DNA of 64,000 nt from Siderastrea siderea (GCA_964030785.1 OZ034978.1:9586453-9650452); one strand, 5' to 3'; shown: positions 34,445-46,294, counted from the first letter of the stretch. Notes: generated by a model from the letters alone, not told the origin. A program made the numbers and translations.

Positions 34445-36892
34445 CTGAAACCGCAGATAAATGTTTTCTTCCGGAATTGATTATCGATGATGTTTATATA
34501 TCCTCTACTCACGATTAATTTCTAAATAAGTTAATCATTTCTTCAGAATCTCAGTCACTACAAAACGTCTTGTCGAGCGCAAATATAATTGTACCAAAAT
34601 TTGTTGGCCTGGGGGCTGTTAAGCTAGGCTATAAATGGCCCAGGAATAAACTGCGAAATCAATATGACCCAACACCTCAATTAGCAATATCCTATCGTTT
34701 CTATATTATGCTAAGAACAAAAAAAAAGCGATATTCGAATAAGTAGTTAGAGAATAAAATCAAAACCTCTCGAAGAGTGACGTAGAATAGACGTCGAAAA
34801 AATGTGCTTGTTTACAATGGAGTTCTGGCAAGAAATCCAATCTTGAGTGAATTGCAAATTTACACAGCGTTTCTAATCACGCGATGGTTATGGAATGTAA
34901 ACTGTTTATTCCGCTTTTCGAGTCTCATGATGTGAAAATTATTGATAACTACAAGGAACTGTAAATAAAACAGAGACATGAAATTAAATACTGCACTGAA
35001 AATGTAAACATGAAAATGCAGCAATCCACTTTCAGGGAACGCTATTTTGTGTAAAGATACCTTGTAAGAATAGCTTATCTTTCAAGCAAGGATATACCGT
35101 AGTTACATAGAAGAACGATAGTCACTTGAACTCCTACCGGACTACGGTTCAACAGTTACAGCATGGGGCAATTAATTGATCAGTTTTCTACGTTCTTAGT
35201 AATTCTGATTTCAGGTTTTCGCCAAACGCTACTTGAAAGTTACATGTAACAGTAAAATGTTTTCAAGAACGGCAGCCTGTAAGACAGTGTGAAAAAGTCT
35301 CCTCTTTTTCGTTTCGTGGTCTGAGTTTCGTAAAAAGTGTAGCGATGACCTAACTCACTTCTACTCAGGCAAATGCCACAACAAAAATATTGAAACAATT
35401 ACGTCGTTAAAAGCATCTCTAGTGAAACTTAATGTCCTTGCTACGTAGTTGTACGCAAATTTATCGTAAACTTGCATCGTGTATATAAACAGGGCCTTTT
35501 TCGAAACCACACAGTGGTGTATAACATAGTGTTACTTAGTTGTAACGTACCTTTAAGTTGCCTTTAGAAAAGTTATGAAGATTAGCAAGTATTCTGCGAC
35601 AGACGAAGTTTTTGGCCGCACCTAGCCAGCTGCAAGTTATACGCGTTATGGAGGCAACGCCAGCGAAAGAGGATAAAGTTTAGTGATATTGAGCTGTTGT
35701 TTCACGATGCGACTAATATAAGTTTCTAATTTCATAATATTGACAGTATCGTGTTAAATATGGTAATTATAGCGTCGTCTAATCATGCCCTAAAGCTGTT
35801 GATAGCATGAGGCCACTGCACCAAACAATTTATCAGCTGACCCAGCCGTGCGACAAGTGATGTGGAACGCTTACTGAGAGATCAAACATGAAGTTGAAAG
35901 TAGTACTGTCCTGTTACATACATACAGCTGGTCCCCCCCCCCCCCCTTAGTTTCCTTGAAAAGACAACCAGATTAACACACTGACCCCTGAACCGCCCGT
36001 AACCGCCCTGGTTTAACCACGTCCCTTGTACCACTTGTGAAGTCACCAGTTTTAACGGTCCAAGACAACTTTGACAACTAACTTTCTTTTTTTAATAATT
36101 TTTAATTGCAACACATACACTTTCACGGAAGACTTGCTTACAATACAAATTATTTGGCGTACTTACAATACAATTACACTCACAATACTATTACTTACGC
36201 TATTTACAATGTAATTACATACGCACGTTAAGCAAAATTAAACGTATACACTTATGCACCTATATATACAATCACAATCATCACTTATACTAACAGAATT
36301 ACAATAGCTGTAGCATGTTTGACAACTAACTTGTGCAGGGAGATGAGGTCTTCCAAGCCAAGCTAAGCCATACCCAAATGAGTATGATTGAGTCAAACAG
36401 GCCAGAGAAAAACGCAAAACTGCAAAAAACCGTGTAACTTTGACCAGCAAATTCCAATGAAAATCCTGTCCCACTACCCACTCGTACTTCCTTCAAAAAA
36501 AATTCACGATCCTTGGGCTTTTTGCCAAACCTTTTCCAACCGAAAGGAAGGCTAGTAACTGCCCAACAAAAGAAAAAAAAAACGAGGAAAGAAAAGCGAA
36601 AGAAGCGGAGAGGAGAGAAAGCGAAAGGTAAAAGTCGAGGCGGCAGGGAAACTTTCTCGGGAAAAAACTCGAAATTTTGCTTTCTGCGCTTGCCCAAACT
36701 TCGAAAGCTGTAATTTGGCATCGGGAAGGAAAGCTAGTCTAGCACTCGACTTGTAAACAACGTTTTGGACAGTTTCGATTCTTTTGGCTAGACAGTGACC
36801 AGGTGACCTAAAAACGGCTTGACTCGCTTCAAAAGGCATTTTTTTTGCAAAATTTCAAGGAGCCAATGGGTTAAATAAAGAAATAAAACCAC
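34445..36892. other. Unassigned stretch upstream of RENBP
   Basis: No exon or clear transposon recognised. Contains a C-run near 35933 and a purine-rich stretch at about 36560-36650 that produces spurious Lys/Arg-rich and Phe-rich reading frames on the two strands. Confidence 0.4.
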
Positions 36893-37119
36893 CTGTCAGG
36901 GAGAACAGACTGTCTTGGTCTCCACATCTTGTGTCACTTGCTAAAAGATACTTTTTTAGTAACCGGAAGCCTTGTTCCGCGGAATCCTGCTTGACACATT
37001 CGTAGTGGACAAATTTGAAATTGGAGTGCTTTCCAAAAGCAGATAAAGTTTTGTGCCGTCTGGAAATCCAGTTTTTGAATGCAGACTCAAGTAACAACAA
37101 TAAAGTCATTTCAAGAAGA
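36893..37119 (-). CDS. Weak exon candidate, unidentified
   Basis: A frame of about 75 codons between a TATAG acceptor and an ACAG/GTGG donor, reading AFKNWISRRHKTLSAFGK and then NFKFVHYECVKQDSAEQG. It looks protein-like but has no recognised family, and its donor phase does not join to the candidate exon at 34238-34444. Could be chance. Confidence 0.2.
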
Positions 37120-37344
37120 CTATAAATCGGCCCAAATTGGTCTGATTAAAGACCACTCAGGAGATATTGACTAATGATCTAGCTAACAGTTTCCGCAAAG
37201 AAATCATTTTCAATGATTTCTTTGCAGTCATCGGGAAATCCCTGGCCAGTTCTTTTCGACTATATTATCCTCCACCAAACCTGAAACACCTACAGAGAGT
37301 ACGTAACTCCAAATATTCCAGCTGGTTAAATGTATACAGGAATA

Positions 37345-37570
37345 TGCTAAGCTTTATCACTTTTAGCCCCAGTATCAGCATGTATATTTTCCTCACTGTT
37401 CTCTTATTATTTGTTATGGTGCTAGGTGGAAGAATTTGCTTAAACATCAAGAAATTTTGTCTTTGGTGCATGACCATTTCCTTTATTCTCATGACCTGAA
37501 TGTTTGATCAAATAGTGATAATCTAAGGAGAAATTAGATGCTCGTCACTTCTGGGGCTTAAAGGGTGAGG
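37345..37570. repeat. Dispersed repeat inserted in the LINE
   Basis: Shares cctcactgttctc, tttcctttattctcatgacctg and taaggagaaattagatgc with 1650-1840. It separates the pre-RT LINE segment from the RT entry segment. Confidence 0.55.
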
Positions 37571-37734
37571 CGTTCCATCAATGATGGTAAGACAGGAGGA
37601 CCAGCTGATATTTGTAGCAAAGAGCTAAAGCTTATCGGGGAGGATTTGCGAGACGGCTTTTACTACTTAGCTTAAGGACGGTGCCTTCTAATAGATGTAT
37701 TTCTGCTAAGGTTATGACTATGGGGAAACAGTAG

Positions 37735-37925
37735 ATCTTACCAAGGGTTATTGGAATCCAAAAAGAAAAATGTGGGTAGCCGCACATTTTTCAGAGATAA
37801 TTAAGCGACCATAATTCTAAAAAGCGTTAAAATGCAAAGAATGTATGGCAATTTCTTTCCAAATTTAAGCTCAATTATCTCTGAAAAATGCGTGGTTACC
37901 GCCAATATTCTTTTTGGATTCTGAT
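37735..37925. mobile_element. Palindromic MITE inside the LINE
   Basis: ATCCAAAAAGAA...GCACATTTTTCAGAGATAATT on the left is mirrored by AATTATCTCTGAAAAATGC...TTCTTTTTGGAT on the right, about 190 bp. Confidence 0.7.
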
Positions 37926-38721
37926 AGCCCTTGCTAAGATTTGCTTTTTCCACGTAGTCATAAACTGCGCAAAAATATTGTTGTATTAGGTGGCAGATTC
38001 CTTAAGAAAACCGAATATCCCGAGATGGGCAGAACCTATGTGCAGTAACAAAAATAGGCACTGCCCTTAAAAAGGCTTTGCTGATTGCAAATTTCCAAAC
38101 GACTGGAAGTCAGTATAGTATCCCTACAAAGGGCAATCTTCTCGCTCGGAGTAATTACACTACAGACACATCTCTTTTGTATTCCTGGTAAGATCTTAAA
38201 AAGGGATAGCAAGTCTTTAGCTACTGTAGATAACTTCCTTAACGAAAATAATCTAATTCGTTTAAAACCAGTCGGGTTTTCTTCAGGGTAGGTCTTCAGT
38301 TTCTTTTTCCCACAGTGACTGAAAAACGACGCCGGGCTATTGATCAGGGTAAAGTTATTGGAGTTCTATTTTTAGATTTTCCGAAAAAAGCCTTCGACTG
38401 CATTTCCCATTAACCTTTGGCTTCTGGAATCCGTGGGAAAGCTTTTGACTGTCTCACAGACTATCTTCGAAACAGGCATCACGATTTGTGAATTGAATAT
38501 AAATGGCCAAACCCTAAAATTAGGGCCAGAGGTCCTTTCTCAAAACTTCCCAAGACGTTTCCGGCTCGAAAAACTGCAGGCTCGTTACTGATCTTGCCAA
38601 TGTCAGACATAACTGTTGAATTTTCTATAATCGGGGAATGCTTCGAGCCTGATTTGCGAAATGCCGTCAAAAAGCGATGGCAGTGACCCCTAAATATTAA
38701 CAGAACGCTAAGGAGGAAAAT

Positions 38722-38756
38722 TGTTGTTTTTTGTTTTGTTTTGTTTTGTTTTGAAG
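38722..38756. repeat. (GTTTT)n simple repeat
   Basis: About six GTTTT units followed by an AGAG-rich tract. Confidence 0.8.
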
Positions 38757-38864
38757 AGAAAGAAGAGAAGAGAAGGAAGACAGGATAATTACATTACAAA
38801 TAAACAAGGGGGTTAGTTTCTAAAGAAACTGTGGTACTGCGTCGGTGGGGACGTGAAACACAAA

Positions 38865-39025
38865 ATTTTGGATTTATCAACTAAGTTGATAAGGTAGATT
38901 GGCCACCGTAAAGAGATTGAAAGGATTCGCTCTGACGAAGGGCTAACGCTCGAAACGTCAGTTTTCAATCTCTTTACGGCGGCCAATCTACCTTATCAAC
39001 TCAGTTGATAAATCCAAAATTTAAC
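38865..39025. mobile_element. Palindromic MITE, ~65-bp arms
   Basis: Arms TTTTGGATTTATCAACT and AGTTGATAAATCCAAAA bracket a second inverted pair (AAGGTAGATTGGCC/GGCCAATCTACCTT) and a third (GTAAAGAGATTGAAA/TTTCAATCTCTTTAC). The centre contains gacgaagggctaacgctcg. Confidence 0.8.
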
Positions 39026-39207
39026 ATTACAATAAGCAATACACTACATATATTACGTTACTTAGCTTACTTCTATCTTTTACAGTGTTTTTCTTTTTGT
39101 TACTTTTATGCAATATGACATACAAAACATTTTAAAACTGACTAATAAGTCAGTTTTAAGTAAACGTCCTCCAGTGTGTATATGTGTGTACATATCGGAT
39201 AGCTTTC

Positions 39208-39258
39208 TAGCCTCCCATGCACACGTTCTCAGCCCTAAGAACGTCTGCGTGGGAGGCA
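39208..39258. repeat. Short inverted repeat (GCCTCCCA...TGGGAGGC)
   Basis: GCCTCCCATGCACACGTTCT pairs with AGAACGTCTGCGTGGGAGGC with few mismatches and a 9-11 base loop. Probably the ends of a small MITE. Confidence 0.55.
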
Positions 39259-39259
39259 T

Positions 39260-40780
39260 TGTGGTAGTTGGATTCAACAATGACAAGTCCATGATGAGCT
39301 AGGCGCGAACGTCACTGAGAAGTTTGTTTTGCAAATAAAATAGTTTGGCCTAAGAATCTAGTGGTGCAGCAAAATGAAGAACAGAAACTGGCCAGAGATG
39401 TTATTTTGTATACAATTTTAATGTTTTTCTGCAACGGGGAGGGCCGGTGGGAGAAGGGACCACGTTTCACAGAAGGAACTGGGCATTACTGTTTGATAAT
39501 CGACAGGAAAAAGTATTATATCTCGTAAAGATAGTTTCAATTTCCAGCCAGAGTAGACTAACAACGCCAGAACAACAGCAGTTTTACAGCTTTTATTCTT
39601 GTTGATATCAAAAATCTAAAACTGAGTTACATTTGTGACCTTCAAAAGTTAACTGAACAACAGTAACCCGTTCGTCACAGCTCTCAACTTGAGCTCAAGC
39701 GCATGAAATCGTATTAAAGGACAAGGAAAAGACGGTGAAATTTTGTTTTCAAGTTTTTGTATGAACCTGGGATTGCAAAGCAGTTGTGGAATAAAGTTCT
39801 GTCAGTTTCGAAGACAACCGTAGCATGTTTGGAGATAGGTACGAACTTTTGATACACGTTGTAACGTAGAACACACGTTATAACTAGCTGTTAGCTAAGC
39901 CACTACAAACTAGAAATATTTGGCTCGCAAAAACATTTGGCGAAGTTGAGAAGCTGTTCTCTTGCAAGATTTCAGAATCCCAAAGGGAGGTCCTTCGAAC
40001 CCTACAGCCCCGAAATTATTGCCATGGAGCCCGTAGCAAGAAGGCCTTCTTTACTTGTACCCCAAACAAGAATGCTTTTTCTGGCTAAATGGAAGCCTGG
40101 AGTGAAGCGATGGAGCCCTAGAGCCTCAGGTTTTCTGTCTTTGAGCTCTGGAGCCCTGCATTTTTTATGCCGGAGCCCTGGAGCTCTAAACCCTTGGCAC
40201 CCTGCGTATTGCTGAAATCTCTGCTAATCACGTTGCCCCAAGAAAGGCTTTATCGCAAATTCAAAGAAGAGACTAAACAGTTTGATTGTTAATACAGTGC
40301 AACTTGAATCAAAAGTAGTAAAAACCACAATTCTTAATTAAAAGTTAGTTTTACGTCAAAGTCTACGACATCATATTTTGTAAGCCTAAGTTTAAATTTA
40401 ATAATGATGATGATGATAAACTTTATTAATGTGTCAAGGCCACATAGCCTGGGAAAATCCCATACTAATTTGGGGACACAATTAATAGATATTAAAAATA
40501 TGTAGATAGAAAATTTATAATACTTAGAGCTATATAAAATATTTATGATAGTCAGATATTAAATTATATCTTTTTTTTCAAAAAGGAATAAATATTGCTA
40601 GAAATCGTCAAAAAATCGTAGAAATTACACAAAATTGTAGTCGGTAACGTAAAGATAAACCAAATTACAGCGATTATTTTCAAAGAAAACCTAAAAATAG
40701 TAACCCTGAGGTAAACCAGATTACAATTATTATATTCATTTACGCTGATCATGAGAAGCAGTATGTCGGTTACGAAATAC
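39260..40780. other. Unassigned stretch; LINE-tail-like sequence at 40400-40450
   Basis: No exon recognised. At about 40400-40450 the sequence (atgatgatgatgataaactttattaa, in part) looks like the reverse complement of a LINE 3' end with its short-repeat tail. Around 40080-40200 are repeated GGAGCCCTGGAGC words. Confidence 0.4.
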
Positions 40781-41632
40781 TTATTTGCCACTACGATTCT
40801 GATTGTTACGAATTACAACTAAACTATTATTATTGAGTTCAAATAACCACAAGTGGTGCGGTTGCCGTTCGTCATGGTTGCCGTTCATGCTGCAGCGTAC
40901 GCCTCCCTTTAAAAACGCAAAGCACCAATCCTTTGCAATCCACTTGAACCAATTTTTCTTTAACTCTTCCTCAGCAGCTGTTTTAACAGCTTTCTGAGAT
41001 AACTCAAACACAAGCTCTTTAGAAGCCGACCCTTTCAGGATTTCTTGGACGCCTTCTGTCAGAAAGTCGTTTAGAAAACTAGAGGATAACTCCCGTGAAA
41101 ACGTTTTGAAACATCCACCACTAGAAATTAACTCTATTATACCTTTATGTCCCACTGTTTCAAAAGTCAACTTGGTACCTTGGTGCAACACTTCATCAAC
41201 TGTTTTACCAACCACTCCCCTTGAAAATTCCTTTGCAAATTGCCTACCCACCTCTTTGGTTGCAGCCTTGCCACCAGACTTCGCGGCCTCCTTTCCTGTT
41301 TCTTTTGCAGTCTGGACAAAAGCCTTCGTCGCACTTCCTTTCATTGCGTCTTTAATATTGCTAATAGTCCCAAGCGAAACAACGTCTGCAATTCCCGAAA
41401 TTGTGTTTATTAAACCACCAAGCATATCACCTCGGGAGAAATCATACGCCGCCTCGCCAAATTCTACGACGGAGCCAAGCCCAGGAGCTGTAAAATTGAG
41501 TGTGATTTTTAATAGAAGCTTCCCCATCCACCATGCCATTGTGACGGCAAAGGCTATAAATATGCATACACTGGCAATTAGTGATTGACAACATACCACA
41601 TATTTCAGTAACACGGTCGTTTTACGGTCCAT
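40781..41632 (-). CDS. Intronless 283-residue membrane-anchored protein, unknown family
   Basis: A single uninterrupted frame from ATG (41632) to TAA. Residues about 8-37 (VLLKYVVCCQSLIASVCIF and on to MAWW) form one hydrophobic segment, a signal anchor or signal peptide. Residues 48-100 contain APGLGSVVEFGEAAYDFSRG, then DMLGG and SGIADVVSLG. This PGxG...A-x-D...GD...GxxD/G-rich hydrophobic pattern resembles the pretoxin-type linker domains of bacterial polymorphic toxins. Residues 100-230 are helical and Lys/Glu/Ala-rich (KEAAKSGGKAATKEVGRQF), followed by a Trp-rich NWFKWIAKDWCFAF and a His-rich tail. No toxin domain is recognised. The frame length and composition argue for a real gene; function unknown and the pretoxin likeness is inference. 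Confidence 0.6.
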   Translation of the reverse strand: MDRKTTVLLKYVVCCQSLIASVCIFIAFAVTMAWWMGKLLLKITLNFTAPGLGSVVEFGEAAYDFSRGDMLGGLINTISGIADVVSLGTISNIKDAMKGSATKAFVQTAKETGKEAAKSGGKAATKEVGRQFAKEFSRGVVGKTVDEVLHQGTKLTFETVGHKGIIELISSGGCFKTFSRELSSSFLNDFLTEGVQEILKGSASKELVFELSQKAVKTAAEEELKKNWFKWIAKDWCFAFLKGGVRCSMNGNHDERQPHHLWLFELNNNSLVVIRNNQNRSGK

Positions 41633-43972
41633 GTTTTTAATGAAAGAAACCCAAAAAAAGATTGATTAAATGTGAATGTTATTTGTCTTAAACTTTCGTA
41701 ATGTTTGCCATTAGTAAAGCCAAACCAGTGGATAGTATTTTTCGCGCTCTCTGATCGGCTATTCAGTCTCACGATAGAATCTGTTACTCACCTTTCTGCA
41801 TTCGTTGTTCTTGATTTCACGCACAACTTTTTCCTGATTCTCAGAAAAAGGGAACTCTTTGGTGCTGGCTATCCACTGATTTGGTGTATACTAAAACAAT
41901 TATTCACCTCAGTGTCGGTGAAGAGTGGTAGATATTTACTACATTTACCTCCACTTCGGTGAATAATTCTTAACTAACTGAATTGGAATAAAGTAATCAG
42001 GCAGAATTGTTGTCGGTCAAATAAACCTGTCGACCAGAACCGAGAACCAATTACAAGCTGAAAAGCTGCCTCTCTAAAAATCTTTATTTAATTTATAGAA
42101 TGGAGAAACTTTTCTTTTCTATTCCAACCTATCATTACTTGGCAAAAACGGAAATTCACCCACGATATTAAATACATAGTGATGTGAAGTCATTTTTACA
42201 TGCATAAAGACTATTGTCTGTATAGGAACGACGTGACGAAAATAATGCCAGCCAGCCAGTGCCTAGCAGTGTTCTTGTAGCCAATCAAAATTAAGATAGC
42301 GCAGTAGTGCATAACGAGCGGATCCGTCCGGATAGTTCGCAGTTGTTTTTGTTTTTGTTTTTTGTTTTTTTTTCAAGATGTTACTACTATTTGGTCCCCG
42401 CTGTTTTTGTTGTTCAGTGTGTTATCAGGAGCAAGATTCAGTTGCATGGTAGAGAGCGTCACCGATGGGGCGAGATGTCAGGCAGCTCAAATTTACATAG
42501 TTGAAGAGAAAATGACGTTGGGCTAGTTTTTGCGTGTATATACTCGAGATCACAAATAACTATACATTCGTGTCAGAAATCATGCCACATTTGAACATTA
42601 CACCTCTGTAGATGAAAATCAAATTTAAAACAGTGTTTCATGCATGAAAACTATGCTCTCAAAAATTAGTTCGTTTTAGATTTACTGTAAGAGGCTAAGC
42701 GAGGGAAAACACTGAAATTTTTGCAGCTCAACAACAAGGATTTCAAGAATCTTCTCTGGTGATTGAATCAGAGAACAAACACCATTTGGAAAGTTTAGAA
42801 ACACGTAACATCGTCAGATTACTAACCACGAAGCAAGCCGGAAGCAAGCCGCACACATTCAATTGTGGGAACTTCTAAAATAAACTGACATGAACTGCAG
42901 AAACAAAAAACACTTCAGTAGCGGCCAGGACTCTTCTTGCAAATAAAGCAAGGGATATTTATAAATTTGGGCCAATCCTGCCTGGCTGATAATTACGAAC
43001 GACATATATATCAGCTCGAAATAAACCGCAAAAAACTCAAAATGAAAATGTAATCTGTAAGAAGCGGATGATTGTTTGACAGTCTATACTTAAACCAGTA
43101 CCTTGTGAAAACGTACCCACAATCTCCTTTCGTGGACTTTATTAATTTATTTCAACTCATGTTTACAATCAGTGTAGATCAGAAACATCAACACATATAA
43201 CGACTTCTTTGCAGTCTTTTCCTAGCAACCAAATTTAACACGCAGTTTCTTTCCTCAACCTAAACTGAAGACCAGCGAGCTTCCTTTAAGAGTACTAACA
43301 CGCACCTGAGTAAACTTTTCCTTCCGATTCCTTCCTGCGTGAAAATCAAAATCTACAGTATTTTCAAGGATCCAAACCACTCATGAATTTTTCATCGGAA
43401 GATAGAGACAGCGCGAAACGTGGTTAAGAGAACCTTAAAACGTGCCTATTACACTCCGAACGAATATATGTTGCTTACTTTTTGGCTTGTTGCCGAAACG
43501 TTACGTTAACACGACTGTTTTCGGAACGCCAGTACTCTCCCTAACAGTTCTCAGTTGCTACAGCAGCTGCGAACTGATAATTAGGTTTCGTTTACATTCA
43601 TTTTAAAAATAATAAGTGCGCGCCGCGTGGGATGTTGCTTTGAACCTCTTGATCATAGCCTGCGAACAGGCTCACTTAGTGAGTTATTCTCGATACATTT
43701 GTGTATACCTCGATCTCATTGATGATCAGACTGATACAAAGTGAAACAATCAAATGCACCCATTGGCGCTTGTAAGGAGCTTTGATTGTCAGATTAAACA
43801 CACCAGCATCGTTCTCTGTAAATTTATAAAAGTAGAAAAAATTCAGAAGTAAACTTGAACAAAGGCTCTAACCTAATAATTTCCACTGGAAGCTGTCAAT
43901 CAATTGCTTGACAAGTTCTTTGTTGTACTCGGTGTCGCTCGCATGTTTCTCAGAATTTGAGTTCACCTCTTT
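41633..43972. other. Upstream flank of the 283-residue ORF; no gene seen
   Basis: No exon recognised. A short inverted repeat lies at about 41890-41972 (TTATTCACC...GGTGAATAA), of a type dispersed in cnidarian genomes. A T/G-rich run lies at 42340-42375. Confidence 0.4.
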
Positions 43973-43984
43973 GGAACTTTCTTA

Positions 43985-44973
43985 GGGGCCGATTACATGA
44001 GCCAGGCTGGCTCGGTAGCAGGACTGGCTAGGTCTACCGAGATGACTGCTCAGCCCGGTATTACATGTGGCGGGCCAGCCCGCCTGCGGCTAAATTTAGA
44101 AGCTGTCGTGTGAAAAGATGGCTAAGTCAAAGGGCATGAATCGAGTGCTTTTACTTTCGCTGATCCATTATTTTGGTGTATTATTTTCAGTTTTACGTAG
44201 CTTTATGGTCTGAAAAACCTTTATGTGTTCTATAGAAAGGGAAATATCGATCTTGTGGTGAGCCATTTTGCTCTGAAGCGAAATTTACTGACGGGAAAGT
44301 GTTGGCCCTGGCCCAGCAATCACGATTACATGTTAAATTTTCAGCTCGGCTAGCCGGGATCCCGGCATCGCGATGCCTGGATCCGAGCTAGCCGGGCTGA
44401 CATTTTTTCATGAAGTCGCGAAGTTGATTTTTAGTGTGTTTCACAGACGTGCCGAGATCCTGGCAAACCGAGCCAGCCTGGCTAAGCGGGCCAGCCCGCC
44501 TCATGTAATCGGCCCCTACGATTACATGAGGCGGGCTGGCCCGCGATGCCGCGAGGGCCCGCGATGCCGGCATCGCGATGCCGGGATCCCGGCTAGCCGG
44601 GATGAAAATTTACCATGTAATTGCGATTGCTGGGCCAGCCCGGCTAGCCGGGCCAACACTTTCTCGTCACTAAATTTCGCTTCAGAGCAAAATGGCTCAC
44701 CAGAAGATCGATATTTCTCTTTCTATATAACACATAAAGGTTCATCAGACAATAAAGCTACGTAAAACTGAAAATGATACGCCAAAATAATGGATTAGCG
44801 AGAATAAAAACACTTGATTCATGCTTTTCGATGTAGCCATCTTTTCACACGGCAGCTTCTAAATTTAGCCACAGGCGGGCTGGTTCGCCTCAAGTAATAC
44901 CGGGCTGAACAGTCATCTCGGCAGACAGAGCCAGCCCTTCTACCGAGCCAGCCCGGCTCATGTAATCGGCCCC
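43985..44973. mobile_element. Harbinger-like MITE, GGGGCCGATTACATGAG ends
   Basis: The ends GGGGCCGATTACATGAG and CTCATGTAATCGGCCCC are inverted and flanked by TTA on both sides (43982-43984, 44974-44976), the TWA duplication typical of PIF/Harbinger. A third, internal copy of the end at 44500-44535 shows that it is two half-elements head to head. The interior is rich in GGCTGGC/GCATCGCGATGCCGG words. No transposase. Confidence 0.75.
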
Positions 44974-45236
44974 TTAGCCTGAGAAAACAGCCGACGTTTC
45001 GCGAGGTCGCCACTTGAGCCCTCGCAAAACGATGTCTGAGTAACGAGCGCAGAAATTCCATACTGATGATGTGCACTACCCAGATCTTGGTAGTGCTTCT
45101 GATTGGTTGAAAGAAAATTCCAACCAATCGGAAGCACTACTAAGATCTGGGTACTGCACGTCATCAGTATGGAATTTCTGCGCTCGTTACTCAGACGTCG
45201 TTTTGCGAGGGCTCAAGTGGCGACCTCGCGAAACGT

Positions 45237-45819
45237 CGATCAAATAAATGATTTATGTAAGCGTATGAAGGATTTATGAAAGCGTATGAGTGATTTATGT
45301 AAGCGTATCGAGTGGGACGTGACTACTTGAGGTGCGCGGTGTTGTGTTACAATTTAGGCCGTTGGAAATTTGAGCACTCTATAAGACTTTGTATGGAGTT
45401 TAAAATAACGTGGAATAAAAGCGCTCGAAGAAATAAAATTTTACCTTCTTTTCAATAAAATAAAGAAAATGTACTCACCTTTCTTGATTTCTGTTGTCCT
45501 TTTGGGCTATTTCCTCGTTTTATGAAGGCTACGACAAAAACCTCAAAACCCCCCAAAAACGAGGAAATAACCCAAAAGGACAACAGAAATCAAGAAAGGT
45601 GAGTACATTTTCTTTATTTTATTGAAAAGAAGGTAAAATTTTATTTCGTCGAGCGCTTTTATTCCACGTTATTTTAAATTCCATACAAAGTCTTATAGAG
45701 TGCTCAAATTTCCAACGGCCTAAATTGTAACACAACACCGCGCACCTCAAGTAGTCACGTCCCACTCGATACGCTCACATAAATCACTCATACGCTTACA
45801 TAAATCATTTATTCGATCG
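45237..45819. mobile_element. Near-perfect 0.58-kb palindrome (foldback element)
   Basis: Arms 45237-45521 and 45555-45819 are almost identical inverted copies around a ~33-base spacer, for example CACCTTTCTTGATTTCTG against CAGAAATCAAGAAAGGTG. A ~20-bp word (gatttatgtaagcgtatga) is present three times in the left arm and twice in the right, which explains the length difference. It splits the Mutator-like MITE copy 2. Confidence 0.85.
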
Positions 45820-45873
45820 ATTTCTCGAATCGTGAGTTTGGGACGCCTGTGTTTTCTCAGGCTAGAAATTTCT

Positions 45874-46286
45874 CGGAAATTGAACGTTTATTTCGAATTC
45901 GATACAGGACTTCCGGTCTTCCAATTATGTTTAAAATAATACTCGCGTAATTACAAACCTAATGCTACAGAACCAACTATGTCTGCAAGATTATAACTGC
46001 ATCCTGGTTGAGTGCGAAAAATTGATTTCTGGGAGTACAAAAACGTTAAATCCAGTGCAATACGTGAAATCATTGTACCAGAACATTATAATCGGGAAAT
46101 TGTTAACTGGAATGAATAGATGAATAGAAAATTAACTAAGCAATCTTGAACCAAGCCGGAAACGAAATGGTCGACAAAATGAATCGGGATCATGTTACGT
46201 TATAACAAAACTTTTACTTCTACGTCTTGAAGACAATTATTAAAGTAAAAACACACAACAGCTATTGTTGACAGTAATAAAGACCT
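45874..46286. other. Short unassigned stretch
   Basis: Between two transposons; no exon or repeat recognised. Confidence 0.4.
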
Positions 46287-46294
46287 GGGATAGA

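Larger units (their letters stand above)
37150..38480 (+). mobile_element. Decayed LINE with reverse transcriptase remnant
   Basis: Pieces of a non-LTR retrotransposon polyprotein occur in order on the plus strand. NDFFAVIGKSLASSF (37215 on) is the segment just before the RT domain. SINDGKTGGPADICSKEL (about 37575) is an RT entry region. Then come a DWKSV..PYKG-like stretch near 38100, a LKPVGFSSG segment near 38270, and FLDF-KAFDCISH (about 38370-38410, with one substitution), the RT motif A region. Stops and frameshifts break it throughout. It is interrupted by the repeat at 37345-37570 and a palindromic MITE at 37735-37925. The order fits the L2/CR1/jockey group. Confidence 0.75.
43983..45864. 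mobile_element. Mutator-like MITE (copy 2), split by two nested insertions
   Basis: The left base pair TA (43983-43984) and the continuation GCCTGAGAAAACAGCCG (from 44977) match copy 1 at 28275; the right end CTCAGGCTA is at 45864. Removing the Harbinger-like insert leaves GAACTTTCT (43974-43982) facing GAAATTTCT (45865-45873), a 9-bp duplication with one change. The second insert is the palindrome at 45237-45819. Confidence 0.75.

Noticed and set aside
36326..36839. Long frames on both strands (Phe/Arg-rich minus, Lys-rich plus)
   Set aside because: They mirror a purine/pyrimidine-skewed tract; no family features and no convincing splice structure.
41106..41588. 160-codon plus-strand frame
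   Set aside because: Antisense shadow of the 283-residue minus-strand ORF, which has the better composition and a hydrophobic anchor.
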